DNA of 8,278 nt, taken from NCBI GenBank assembly GCA_050015355.1, contig JBEKBO010000183.1, forward strand, positions 1 to 8,278, given 5' to 3'. The notes below the pieces were generated by a model. It was not told the DNA's origin, searched no databases, and saw only the letters and a program-made list of their open reading frames with translations. Origin of the DNA: CAWBRT01 sp050015355 (GTDB taxonomy: Bacteria; Acidobacteriota; Terriglobia; Terriglobales; Acidobacteriaceae). Both the position numbers and the translations under genes were made by a program. This document shows, piece by piece, positions 1 to 6,061 of this stretch; within the stretch, counting starts at the first letter, position 1; each line of letters begins with the position of its first letter.

Positions 1-390
1 ATTTCCGCCGGCATTATTGCAGACCGACTCAAAAGAGCGGCTGTCATCAATTGTATCGGACTGGGCGGATGTGCCACCTTTATATTTTTTGCTGCCATGG
101 TTCATAACAATTACTTAAGCGCAGCGTGCCTTTGTATTGCTCTTTATTTTAAAGGCGTTTCGCTGCCAATGGCTTGGACAGTTCTTGAAGCTTTCATCCC
201 CGCCAACATGATTGGTCAGGCGGCCGGACTGCAAAATGGTTCGTCGCAGCTCGTCGGTGGGCTTTCACCCATGATCGTCGGTTTCTTGATCGGTGCTACG
301 GGTACGTATACCGCGGGTCTGATGTACCTGGTAGTATTCGGATTCCTGGGCACGGCTTGCGGGTATTATCTTGTGCTTAAAAAGTATTAG
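1..390 (+). CDS. MFS transporter, C-terminal part (5' end outside window)
   Basis: The frame is open from base 1 to the TAG at 388-390, giving the last 129 residues of an inner-membrane transporter of the major facilitator superfamily. Residues 5-11 contain an A-D-R-L-K-R stretch matching the basic cytoplasmic loop motif between MFS helices (in the second half, the loop between TM8 and TM9). It is followed by about four hydrophobic segments (roughly 14-33, 38-58, 80-99 and 104-125) and a short basic tail ending KKY. The segment AGLQNGSSQLVGGLSPMIVG (residues 75-94) resembles the TM11 region of anion:cation symporter (ACS) type MFS proteins, which carry organic anions such as sugar acids. The substrate cannot be read from this fragment. 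It lies 145 bases upstream of the cupin gene on the same strand, so co-transcription is possible but not shown. The MFS call is secure; the ACS subfamily is inference. Confidence 0.85.
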   Translation: MSAGIIADRLKRAAVINCIGLGGCATFIFFAAMVHNNYLSAACLCIALYFKGVSLPMAWTVLEAFIPANMIGQAAGLQNGSSQLVGGLSPMIVGFLIGATGTYTAGLMYLVVFGFLGTACGYYLVLKKY

Positions 391-462
391 GCAAGAATGC
401 GCTTGGCACCACCCCAATTGCGCAGGCCTGTAAGGAGAAATGCGGATGGGTTTTGCACTTTC

Positions 463-482
463 TGCATTCCTGACGGAATGCA
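463..482. repeat. 8-bp perfect inverted repeat between MFS and cupin genes
   Basis: TGCATTCC (463-470), spacer TGAC, GGAATGCA (475-482). The arms are exact complements. No T-run follows on the plus strand, so it is a poor intrinsic terminator. It lies 54 bases before the cupin start and could be an operator or an RNA hairpin in the intergenic transcript. The role is unknown. Confidence 0.5.
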
Positions 483-521
483 CGAGTAGCGTTTTGCCGA
501 ATAGAATCCTTTAGGAGAAAA

Positions 522-526
522 GGGAG
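522..526 (+). promoter_or_regulatory. Ribosome-binding site of the cupin gene
   Basis: GGGAG lies 9 bases before the ATG at 536, and a second purine-rich AGGAG is at 513-517. An ATG at 529 is only 2 bases from the GGGAG and opens a 5-codon frame ending in TAA at 544-546, so the ATG at 536 is the start that fits. Confidence 0.65.
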
Positions 527-535
527 AAATGATTT

Positions 536-1423
536 ATGAAATATAAGTTAATTGTGGCTGTTTTTGGTCTTTTAACGCTGGGCGTGTTGACCTTGGCGGC
601 CGCTCCGCCGGTCAATTTTGTTGGCGACGCGCATGAACTCGACACGAAGTACGACGGCCCCTTCAATGTGAACCTTGGGGAGTGGTTCGCCACTCACCGT
701 CCGGCTGACAATCAAAAGATGCGCTTTGACGTGGTGTTTCAGACACCGCGCGTGATGGTGGCCACCATCACCAACCAGGGCCAGCTTTTCGGGCTGCACT
801 ATCACGCAATCGCCGATGAGCTTGTGCTTCTGGTTAAAGGCAACTGCAAAGAGTATGTCGATGGCAAATGGATAGCCATGCATGCGGGAGATGTTCATTT
901 CAATCCCCGTGGAGTCATTCATGGTACACAGTGCGACGGCGAGGCCCAGGAGCTTCACTTCTTTACTCCTGTTACTGGAGACACCGATAGGGTGTTTCTT
1001 GACAGCGGCAAAACCAGCGCCAAATCCGGTGATGTGGTTGCGGAATGGTCTTTGATCGACACTCAGTTTAAAAAAGGCATGATCATTAAACTGGATGAAT
1101 GGTACGCCTCCCATCCGATTCCAGCGGGCGAGAGCATGAGGGTCGATATGCCGGTGGGCACTCCGCGCTTCCAGATGACGATCGGGCAAAAGCCGAAGCT
1201 TGACGCTCATTACCATGGCTCGTCGGACGAGATTATCTATGTCTATAAAGGCGTGGGGGAGATGCTCGTAAAGGGCGAATGGGTAAAGGTCAAAGCCGGG
1301 GAGATCCATTTCAATCCGCGCGGCTTCATCCACGGCATCCGGCCGGTAAGCGACGATTTCAAGATTTTCGCCGTTTTTACCCCGCCTCAAGTTAATGGAA
1401 ACGACAGAATTTTTGTGAAGTAA
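536..1423 (+). CDS. Exported two-domain cupin protein (bicupin)
   Basis: This encodes 295 residues. Residues 1-22 form a typical signal peptide: a KYK basic start, a hydrophobic core, then LAAA before PP. The mature protein is therefore probably periplasmic or exported. It has two cupin halves, about 40-155 and 175-293. Each has an HYH-x4-E motif (H88, H90, E95; H225, H227, E232) and a downstream HFNPRG-x-IHG motif supplying the last histidine (H129; H266). These match the three-His/one-Glu metal site of cupins, so both halves look able to bind a metal. The halves also share an E-W-[FY]-A-[ST]-H-x-[IP] segment and a TP-R strand, indicating internal duplication. Cupins include oxidases, decarboxylases, isomerases and simple binding proteins, and the substrate cannot be read here. 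The upstream MFS gene might move a related small molecule (inference). Confidence 0.85.
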   Translation: MKYKLIVAVFGLLTLGVLTLAAAPPVNFVGDAHELDTKYDGPFNVNLGEWFATHRPADNQKMRFDVVFQTPRVMVATITNQGQLFGLHYHAIADELVLLVKGNCKEYVDGKWIAMHAGDVHFNPRGVIHGTQCDGEAQELHFFTPVTGDTDRVFLDSGKTSAKSGDVVAEWSLIDTQFKKGMIIKLDEWYASHPIPAGESMRVDMPVGTPRFQMTIGQKPKLDAHYHGSSDEIIYVYKGVGEMLVKGEWVKVKAGEIHFNPRGFIHGIRPVSDDFKIFAVFTPPQVNGNDRIFVK

Positions 1424-1551
1424 GACCGGTCACCGATGCTGGTTGGAAAGCCGCCAGACCTTTTTGGGCCAGGCTAGAGCCCCATCGTAGGCGCCGGTGG
1501 ACACCTTAACAGGCTCCGTGGGCCGGGAAACGGCGAATCTTCTTGCCCCCT

Positions 1552-1728
1552 TCATCGCTCGTCCCAAAAATCCGGCTTCGTGCAATCGCATGGCCAATGG
1601 TCGTCAACGCCACAAGTGCACCTCATTGGTCGCGGCGCAGTCCACTGGTCATAGTGCTCGGCACAGAGCCACCACTTGTGTCCGTCTTCGTCTTCGGGCG
1701 GCGGGTCGTCGCCAGGCAAGGTAGTCGT
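1552..1728 (-). pseudogene. Displaced C-terminal coding segment of the SEC-C gene (apparent frameshift)
   Basis: Reading the minus strand one base later than the SEC-C gene gives an open stretch from 1728 (just after a TAG at 1731-1729) to TGA at 1554-1552. It encodes about 58 residues that look like real protein: an acidic linker (GDDPPPEDEDGHKWW), then CAEHYDQW, RCTCG, DDHWPCDC and DFWDER. The Cys/His/Trp-rich character suggests a small metal-binding tail. The SEC-C frame over the same bases turns into an arginine run (ARRRRR), typical of out-of-frame GC-rich DNA. The simplest reading is a one-base gain (or two-base loss) near 1690-1728, where short CGA and GCC repeats occur. It could instead be a separate small gene starting at the TTG at 1719-1717, but no ribosome-binding site supports that. 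Confidence 0.45.
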
Positions 1729-2152
1729 CTACCGCATCAAGTAGCAACTTAATCTGTCTAAGGCGGAATTGCAGGTAATCCTTGATTGCTTCTGGCTTGC
1801 GGTCTCTCATGTGCGGTAAGTCTAACTTCGCCGTTTCGGTATCTGCGTCCGCAAAGGCGTTGTCTAACGAATCAAGTACCCTCGTGAGGTAGCGCTTGTC
1901 TTCCGATATGGCAGCGATTGCCTTCTCAGCTTTCTCTGTGCTTGCACCCGAGGAAGCCGCCGTGAAGTATTCAATGTAGGCGGGGTCTAAAGAATTTACG
2001 AGCGCATCCGCCAGTCCCGGTGTCCATTCCAAGTCGCACAGGTCTTTCACCCGCACTTGAACAACCTCGCTTTTCGGCATTCCGCAGCATTTCTTGTACT
2101 TCTTCCCCGAGCCACACGGGCACGGGTCGTTACGTCCTGTGGGCTTCGCCAT
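1649..2152 (-). CDS. SEC-C motif protein, C-terminus probably out of frame
   Basis: From the ATG at 2152 this encodes 167 residues. Residues 8-24 are a textbook SEC-C motif (NDPCPCGSGKKYKKCCG), the C-P-C-G-S-G-x3-Y-x2-C-C zinc site found at the end of SecA and in many small proteins. Residues 25-147 are mostly helical-looking and charged, with no motif I recognise. The last 20 residues (148-167, RRPAARRRRR and on) look like an off-frame reading, and a more protein-like continuation lies in the neighbouring frame down to 1552. The gene may be disrupted, or the sequence may hold an indel error. In-frame starts also exist at 2161 and 2269. The one at 2269 has a weak AGGA upstream but would add 39 hydrophobic residues that are unusual in front of a SEC-C motif, so 2152 is preferred by family habit. 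The role is unknown; the motif implies zinc binding. Confidence 0.75.
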   Translation of the reverse strand: MAKPTGRNDPCPCGSGKKYKKCCGMPKSEVVQVRVKDLCDLEWTPGLADALVNSLDPAYIEYFTAASSGASTEKAEKAIAAISEDKRYLTRVLDSLDNAFADADTETAKLDLPHMRDRKPEAIKDYLQFRLRQIKLLLDAVDDYLAWRRPAARRRRRTQVVALCRAL

Positions 2153-2340
2153 GGCGGTCATGATACCAAAAAGAAGCACCGGACTCCGGCCTGAACGGTA
2201 GGCAAAATGGTAAGATGACAGATTGATGAACAAGCTGCTGGCAGCTAAAAATAATGCGGTTATAATCATTACCGTTTCCTACCAATATTTCAGCTCGGGT
2301 GCCTCCAGAATGGACTTAACGAAATTTTTTAACGCGTCTG

Positions 2341-2389
2341 TTCTATAAAATTCAATAACTTACGTAGAATCAACGCTGAATTTTAAGAA
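2341..2389. repeat. AT-rich inverted repeat between two minus-strand genes
   Basis: TTCT-A-TAAAATTC (2341-2353) is complementary to GAATTTTA-AGAA (2378-2389): 12 pairs with one bulged A and a 24-base loop. It lies just after the 3' end (2421) of the small minus-strand gene and upstream of the SEC-C gene. On the minus strand a TTTTCTT stretch (2393-2387) runs into the right arm, so it is not a classic GC-rich terminator. It may help end transcription of the 2421-2696 gene, or may simply be AT-rich spacer. Confidence 0.35.
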
Positions 2390-2420
2390 AAGACCAAATC
2401 CCCCTCCCGGCACCAGCCTT

Positions 2421-2696
2421 TCAGCAGTGCGTTTGAGAGGTCTTCAACGGTGCGTTGCTTTGCGCATTTGATTTGCTGTCGAGTATGGCTCTGCCGCGCG
2501 GAGTAAGAATCACCGCGCACTGATTCATCGTAACGCCGTTCTCGAATTGGATGAGTCCATTGATGAGCGCATCTTCCCATACGGTATGCCTGGGGCAGTT
2601 GCTCCGCCAGGCCTCCATGGCCTCGGCGTAGGTCCGTGGGCGAGCGGCAATCCATCTGAGGAACTCTACGGTCAAGAGGGGTACGGGCTCATCCAT
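2421..2696 (-). CDS. Small conserved-looking protein, possibly winged-helix-like
   Basis: This encodes 91 residues from the ATG at 2696, which has a strong GGAGG six bases upstream. The body (LLTVEFLRWIAARPRTYAEA, then W-x2-ALINGLIQF and VILTPRGRAIL) has a normal, balanced composition. It resembles small hypothetical proteins I associate with Proteobacteria and soil bacteria, but I cannot name a family. The closing LTPRGRAIL resembles the last strand and helix of winged-helix domains, so a DNA-binding or adaptor role is possible (inference). No catalytic motif, signal peptide or membrane segment is seen. The final 18 residues are hydrophilic and probably disordered. The gene diverges from mntH, and the 367-base gap between them would hold both promoters. 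Confidence 0.7.
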   Translation of the reverse strand: MDEPVPLLTVEFLRWIAARPRTYAEAMEAWRSNCPRHTVWEDALINGLIQFENGVTMNQCAVILTPRGRAILDSKSNAQSNAPLKTSQTHC

Positions 2697-2702
2697 GGTA
2701 TT

Positions 2703-2707
2703 CCTCC
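2703..2707 (-). promoter_or_regulatory. Ribosome-binding site of the 91-residue protein gene
   Basis: On the minus strand this reads GGAGG, six bases before the ATG at 2696. It is the strongest evidence that this small frame is translated and that 2696 is its start. Confidence 0.65.
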
Positions 2708-2800
2708 ATTATTTACCTCTGAGGATGCGAGCAGGCAGAGGGTGGCCCGCGTCTCGCAGCCAAGTTTAAACGAGCAATGTCGGCATCTGTGTTGAACTGG

Positions 2801-2843
2801 ACGGTGCCCCATATTTGCCAGCGGTTGGCAAATGTGGGTCCGT
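2801..2843. repeat. Long hairpin / dyad upstream of mntH
   Basis: CCCATATTTGCCA (2808-2820) faces TGGCAAATGTGGG (2826-2838) across a 5-base loop GCGGT. All 13 positions pair if one G-U is allowed in RNA. Beyond a small internal loop (TGC against T), ACGG (2801-2804) pairs with CCGT (2840-2843), giving 17 pairs. In DNA the core is the dyad ATTTGCCA-N5-TGGCAAAT with one mismatch just outside it. It could be an operator for a dimeric regulator serving the divergent genes, or a leader-RNA hairpin. No T-run follows, so a terminator is unlikely. Confidence 0.6.
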
Positions 2844-3063
2844 TCGGCCTCGTCTTTTACGATATTTCATTTTACCTGCCTGCCGGGTCGCCGGGCCGGC
2901 ACATGGCCAGACGCCTCGCATCTGGCGTATTCTGACACATATGTTTGACGCCGCCGAGAGCGTTCCGTCGGCTGGGGATAACATCCGGATCAACATCTGC
3001 TTCTCCGGATAGGCCAACGTTGATGGTTCCGCGCATGAGAGTAGTACAGAGCTGAAGCGAGAT

Positions 3064-4506
3064 ATGGACAACCCCGTATCAGGTCCGGGCAAGGCGACGG
3101 CCAGCGATGGTGCGCCCGCCTCGGGCAATGGCGACGCCGTCCAGACGAGCCAGCGCTCGCTCGAAGGGATGCACGGTACCGTGGAGGTGCCCCCGCACGA
3201 AGCGGGCTTCTGGGCGCAGTGGCGAGCATACGTTGGACCAGCCCTGCTGGTGAGCGTCGGGTACATGGACCCAGGCAACTGGGGAACCGATCTGGCTGCC
3301 GGTGCGCAATTCAAGTATGGCCTGCTGTGGGTGGTGGCCTTGGCCAGCCTGATGGCCATTTTTCTGCAGGTGATTGCCGCTCGCTTGGGCGTGGTCACGG
3401 GTAAGGACCTGGCGCAGTGCTGCCGCGATTGGTATCCCCGATGGACGCGCTGGCCGAATTGGCTGCTGTGCGAGGTCGCCATCGGCGCCTGCGACCTGGC
3501 CGAGGTCCTTGGAAGCGCGGTTGCGCTCAACTTAATGTTCCATATCCCGCTATTGTGGGCCGTCCTCATTACGGCAACGGATGTGCTGCTATTGCTGGCC
3601 CTGCAGCGCTTCGGGATACGAACCGTCGAGGCGCTGGTGCTGCTGCTGGTCGCGACCATCGGGGTCTGCTACTTCATTGAAATCTTTGTCCTCCCGCAGA
3701 CCGCTCCCAGCTTTTTGGAAATGGGGCATGCGCTCATCACTCCCGGCCTTCGCCAAGTGGGCATGGCTTATGTGGCAATCGGCATTATTGGCGCGACGGT
3801 TATGCCGCATAACCTCTACCTGCACTCGGCGCTGGTGCAAAGCCGCAAGCTCGAGAAAGATGAGCGTTCCATCCGCAGCGCCGTCCGCTTCAATACGCTC
3901 GACTCGACGCTTGCGCTGTCGATCGCGTTTTTCGTCAACGCCGCCATCATGGTGCTCGCGGCGATGGTGTTCTACGGGAAGGATAGCGTGACCGTCGCCG
4001 GTGGCCAGGTGGTCAAATTCGGAAACGACGCCGATTGGATTCGCGTGGCGTACCTCACGCTGGCCCCGCTGCTGGGCACGGCCGCAGGCAGCATTTTGTT
4101 CGCCGTCGGGCTGCTGGCCAGCGGGCAAAGCAGCACCATCACCGGGACACTGGCGGGGCAGGTCGTGATGGAAGGATTTATGCACTGGAAGGTTTCGCCG
4201 TGGATCCGGCGACTGATCACGCGCGGGTTGGCCATCCTCCCGGCGGTCCTGATCATAGGTATCCGCGGCGATAGCAGCGTGAACGACTTGCTGACCCTCA
4301 GCCAGGTTGTGCTCGCCCTCCAATTGCCATTTGCGATGTTCCCGCTTCTGCATTTCACCAGCTCCCGTAAACGAATGGGAGCGTGGAGGAGCGGCTGGTT
4401 CCTGCTGATCGCCGGATGGGGCAGCGCTATCGTGATTACCGCGATGGATATCTACGGCCTGCCCGAGTCGCTGAAGTCGGCATGGCAGGTCATTACCGGT
4501 GGATGA
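3064..4506 (+). CDS. mntH: Nramp-family Mn2+/Fe2+ proton symporter
   Basis: This encodes 480 residues of an inner-membrane importer that couples divalent metal uptake to the proton gradient. The Nramp signatures are present: DPGN in TM1 (D69-P70-G71-N72, within GYMDPGNWGTDLAAG) and MPHN in TM6 (M247-P248-H249-N250, followed by LYLHS). D69, N72 and M247 correspond to the metal ligands known from Nramp structures. GQSSTITGTLAGQ matches the conserved TM10 segment. About eleven hydrophobic segments follow an unusually long hydrophilic N-terminus of about 50 residues rich in Gly, Ser, Asp and Ala; without it the length matches typical MntH (about 410). The ATG at 3064 is the first start after an in-frame TAG at 3010-3012, but its ribosome site is weak; ATG36 is an alternative that would remove most of the extension. 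The uspA gene follows after 27 bases, so they probably form one operon. Confidence 0.93.
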   Translation: MDNPVSGPGKATASDGAPASGNGDAVQTSQRSLEGMHGTVEVPPHEAGFWAQWRAYVGPALLVSVGYMDPGNWGTDLAAGAQFKYGLLWVVALASLMAIFLQVIAARLGVVTGKDLAQCCRDWYPRWTRWPNWLLCEVAIGACDLAEVLGSAVALNLMFHIPLLWAVLITATDVLLLLALQRFGIRTVEALVLLLVATIGVCYFIEIFVLPQTAPSFLEMGHALITPGLRQVGMAYVAIGIIGATVMPHNLYLHSALVQSRKLEKDERSIRSAVRFNTLDSTLALSIAFFVNAAIMVLAAMVFYGKDSVTVAGGQVVKFGNDADWIRVAYLTLAPLLGTAAGSILFAVGLLASGQSSTITGTLAGQVVMEGFMHWKVSPWIRRLITRGLAILPAVLIIGIRGDSSVNDLLTLSQVVLALQLPFAMFPLLHFTSSRKRMGAWRSGWFLLIAGWGSAIVITAMDIYGLPESLKSAWQVITGG

Positions 4507-4521
4507 AGTTTGGGATGCTAC

Positions 4522-4525
4522 GGAG
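4522..4525 (+). promoter_or_regulatory. Ribosome-binding site of uspA
   Basis: GGAG, eight bases before the ATG at 4534. It favours this start over the in-frame ATG at 4510, which would add eight residues not seen in the family. Confidence 0.6.
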
Positions 4526-4533
4526 AACAGATT

Positions 4534-4950
4534 ATGTACGACACCATTCTCTTGTCCTTGGATATTTCACCAACAGACCGGCCGATCATCGAACATATCA
4601 AAGAGCTTGCCGGCATCATGCACAGCCGAGTTATCCTCTTGCGCGTGGCAACCGGCGCCGCGGCACAATTCCACGGCAAGAACGCGGCAGGCGAGGAGAT
4701 CGCCGAGAGTCAAGCCTACTTGGATAAGGTCAAGGCGGAGTTTGAGGCCGCCAGCATCCCGGTTACGGCGGAACTCGGCTACGGAGAGCCGGCAAGAGAA
4801 ATCATCAAATGGGTCAACGAGAAGGGCTGCGACCTTTTAGCCATGGGCACCCACGGGCATAAGCTGATGGCCGATCTGGTCCTCGGCACAACCGCCAGCC
4901 GTGTGCAACACAATGTCAGCATTCCGGTCCTGCTCCTAAGGGCTCGCTAA
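4534..4950 (+). CDS. uspA: Universal stress protein, UspA family (ATP-binding type)
   Basis: This encodes 138 residues, the normal size of a single-domain Usp protein in the cytoplasm. The start MYDTILLSLDIS gives the first beta strand with the conserved Asp (D10). GTHGHKLMADLVLGT (105-119) fits the G-2x-G-9x-G-[ST] phosphate-binding motif of ATP-binding Usp proteins, and the last strand SIPVLLLR (129-136) is typical. Known members support survival under oxidative, starvation or metal stress, often by sensing nucleotides; the partner here is unknown. It follows mntH by 27 bases on the same strand, so it is probably co-transcribed, and a role linked to metal uptake is likely but inferred. Fusions and pairings of Nramp transporters with Usp domains are known, which agrees with this arrangement. 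The gene converges with dps. Confidence 0.9.
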   Translation: MYDTILLSLDISPTDRPIIEHIKELAGIMHSRVILLRVATGAAAQFHGKNAAGEEIAESQAYLDKVKAEFEAASIPVTAELGYGEPAREIIKWVNEKGCDLLAMGTHGHKLMADLVLGTTASRVQHNVSIPVLLLRAR

Positions 4951-5185
4951 GCGGCCCGAGATGTGCGCGCGAGCACCCGCTGTAAGCCGAATGCCCCGAG
5001 CAGTGGGTCCGCCATCATCCTTAGTAAGTTGAAATCTGGGCCCGACCCAGCTCCGCCCTTGTCTTGGCGACCATCGTGGACATGCTTCTCAGCTTGTTCT
5101 TCGGCGTGGCTGACACTCACCGTTCGCGCGATTTGCCTGATCGCGCCAGCGGTGAGTATCTTCGGCAAGGAGGCGAGATTCCGGG
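4951..5185. other. Intergenic region between convergent uspA and dps
   Basis: These 235 bases between two convergent stop codons hold no confident gene. A short dyad CTGGG-N5-CCCAG (5036-5050) could form a hairpin in either transcript, but only ATTTC follows it on the minus strand, so it is a weak terminator candidate. A 73-codon minus-strand frame (5168-4947, TTG start) has a fairly natural composition with several acidic residues, but it has no ribosome-binding site and no motif I recognise; I do not call it. Confidence 0.5.
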
Positions 5186-5815
5186 TTAAGCCGACTTGCG
5201 GCGCTGATAAGCGGGCTCGCCTTCCGCTTCCACCAGGGGCATATTGACCAAGTGCTCGCTCAGGAACCAGACCTGCATTTCGTTGCCCCGCAAAACCTGG
5301 CTCACTACCAGGTCGTTGGTTCCGTCATCGCCCGATCGCGCGGCGCGGCGCGCCAGTTCACGGCAGTCGCCAATGATGATCTGGTGCGCATCGAGCAAAC
5401 GGGAAAGCTGCACCGGAACCTCCTCGCGGCCGCGAGGCGGGCGGGGGATTTGTGTGGTTTCCGCAACGTCGGCGGCCATCGCGAGACTGATTCCGCCGAG
5501 GATTTGAATTCGTTCCGCAATAGCGTCCACCAGTTCTGCTTGTGATTCGAAGTGCTTATCAAACAAAAGGTGAAGCTGGTAAAAAGTCGGACCGGCTACT
5601 TGCCAGTGGGACTTCTTGTAGAGGTCGCGAAGTGTGATCGTATCGGCGAGCAATTGATTCAGGCGTTCCGTCATCTCCAGCCGCACGGATTCTTCCAACT
5701 CAAGTGGCAGCATGTGGTTGACTGTGCCATAGGCCTGGATCTCGGGAGCGCTCTGGTGAAGCCGTGGCTGGGCGCTGACCTTGCCCTGATTGTTCGAAAG
5801 ATCTTTTTTCGTCAT
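5186..5815 (-). CDS. dps: Dps-family mini-ferritin with long N-terminal tail
   Basis: This encodes 209 residues from the ATG at 5815. Dps proteins form 12-subunit cytoplasmic shells that oxidise Fe2+ using H2O2, store the iron and often coat DNA, protecting cells in oxidative stress and starvation. The inter-subunit ferroxidase residues are all present in the classic spacing: H70 and W71 (KKSHWQVAG), H82 and D86 (QLHLLFD), D97 and E101 (VDAIAERI). It is longer than most Dps proteins (about 160-190): residues 1-40 form a polar tail with KK near the start, and residues 185-209 form a tail ending QRRKSA. Such basic tails often bind DNA in this family (inference here). The frame stays open upstream to 6208, but AAAAGGAG five bases before 5815 and the lack of family resemblance upstream decide the start. 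It converges on mntH-uspA. Confidence 0.93.
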   Translation of the reverse strand: MTKKDLSNNQGKVSAQPRLHQSAPEIQAYGTVNHMLPLELEESVRLEMTERLNQLLADTITLRDLYKKSHWQVAGPTFYQLHLLFDKHFESQAELVDAIAERIQILGGISLAMAADVAETTQIPRPPRGREEVPVQLSRLLDAHQIIIGDCRELARRAARSGDDGTNDLVVSQVLRGNEMQVWFLSEHLVNMPLVEAEGEPAYQRRKSA

Positions 5816-5820
5816 GAGGA

Positions 5821-5828
5821 CTCCTTTT
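5821..5828 (-). promoter_or_regulatory. Ribosome-binding site of dps
   Basis: The minus strand reads AAAAGGAG, then TCCTC, then the ATG at 5815. The strong site fixes the start and argues against the 131-residue in-frame upstream extension. Confidence 0.75.
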
Positions 5829-5847
5829 CGTCTTTGCAGGTGGGTTA

Positions 5848-5866
5848 GCAACCTTTGAAAGGCTGC
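5848..5866. repeat. Short hairpin in the dps leader
   Basis: GCA-A-CCTTT-G-AAAGG-C-TGC: three plus five complementary pairs around a single A/C mismatch, centred about 40 bases upstream of the dps start. It could be an operator for a stress or metal regulator, or a 5'-UTR hairpin. I cannot match it to a known box. Confidence 0.35.
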
Positions 5867-6061
5867 TTTGCTAGGGAGCGGTTGTCGAAGCTCAGTTCGT
5901 ATCTGGCAAGATGCCACGCCATTTGGCGCCGTTGCCTGAAAAATGCGCCGGCCCCCGGGTCTCGGCATGCGCCGTGGTCGAGCGTCTTCGGTCGAATAAG
6001 CGAGGCGAATAGAAGAAGCAGTTCGCACCTGCAAAGCTTGAGAATTCAATCCATTGACTAA

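Larger units (their letters stand above)
2697..3063. other. Divergent intergenic region upstream of mntH
   Basis: No convincing gene is visible in these 367 bases; the open frames on both strands have shadow-like composition. The region holds the GGAGG of the minus-strand small gene (2703-2707), a long hairpin (2801-2843), and two weaker dyads, ACGCC/GGCGT (2911-2915 with 2924-2928) and GCCGA/TCGGC (2953-2957 with 2968-2972). I looked for the conserved sequences of the yybP-ykoY manganese riboswitch and did not see them. The upstream ATG-poor stretch ends with a weak purine-rich site (GAAGCGAG, 3054-3061) before the mntH ATG. Confidence 0.6.

Noticed and set aside
572..1390. Long minus-strand open frame antisense to the cupin gene
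   Set aside because: It has His/Arg-rich shadow composition, no motifs, and lies fully over a gene with clear domain evidence.
1424..1551. Terminator between the convergent cupin and SEC-C genes
   Set aside because: A weak GGGC/GCCC pairing exists (about 1467-1483), but no T-run follows on either strand.
2697..3063. yybP-ykoY manganese riboswitch upstream of mntH
   Set aside because: Expected given the gene, but the conserved GGGGAGUAG-type and partner segments are not visible; only simple dyads are seen.
2766..3659. Long minus-strand frame over the mntH leader and 5' half
   Set aside because: It is Ser/Pro/Arg-rich with no recognisable domain and is antisense to a secure Nramp gene.
3589..4353. 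254-codon minus-strand frame inside mntH
   Set aside because: It is rich in Gln, His and Arg, typical of the antisense of a hydrophobic membrane-protein gene.
4947..5168. 73-codon minus-strand frame after dps (TTG start)
   Set aside because: Its composition is fairly natural, but it has no ribosome-binding site and no recognisable motif, and it runs into the 3' end of uspA. A protein search could reopen it.
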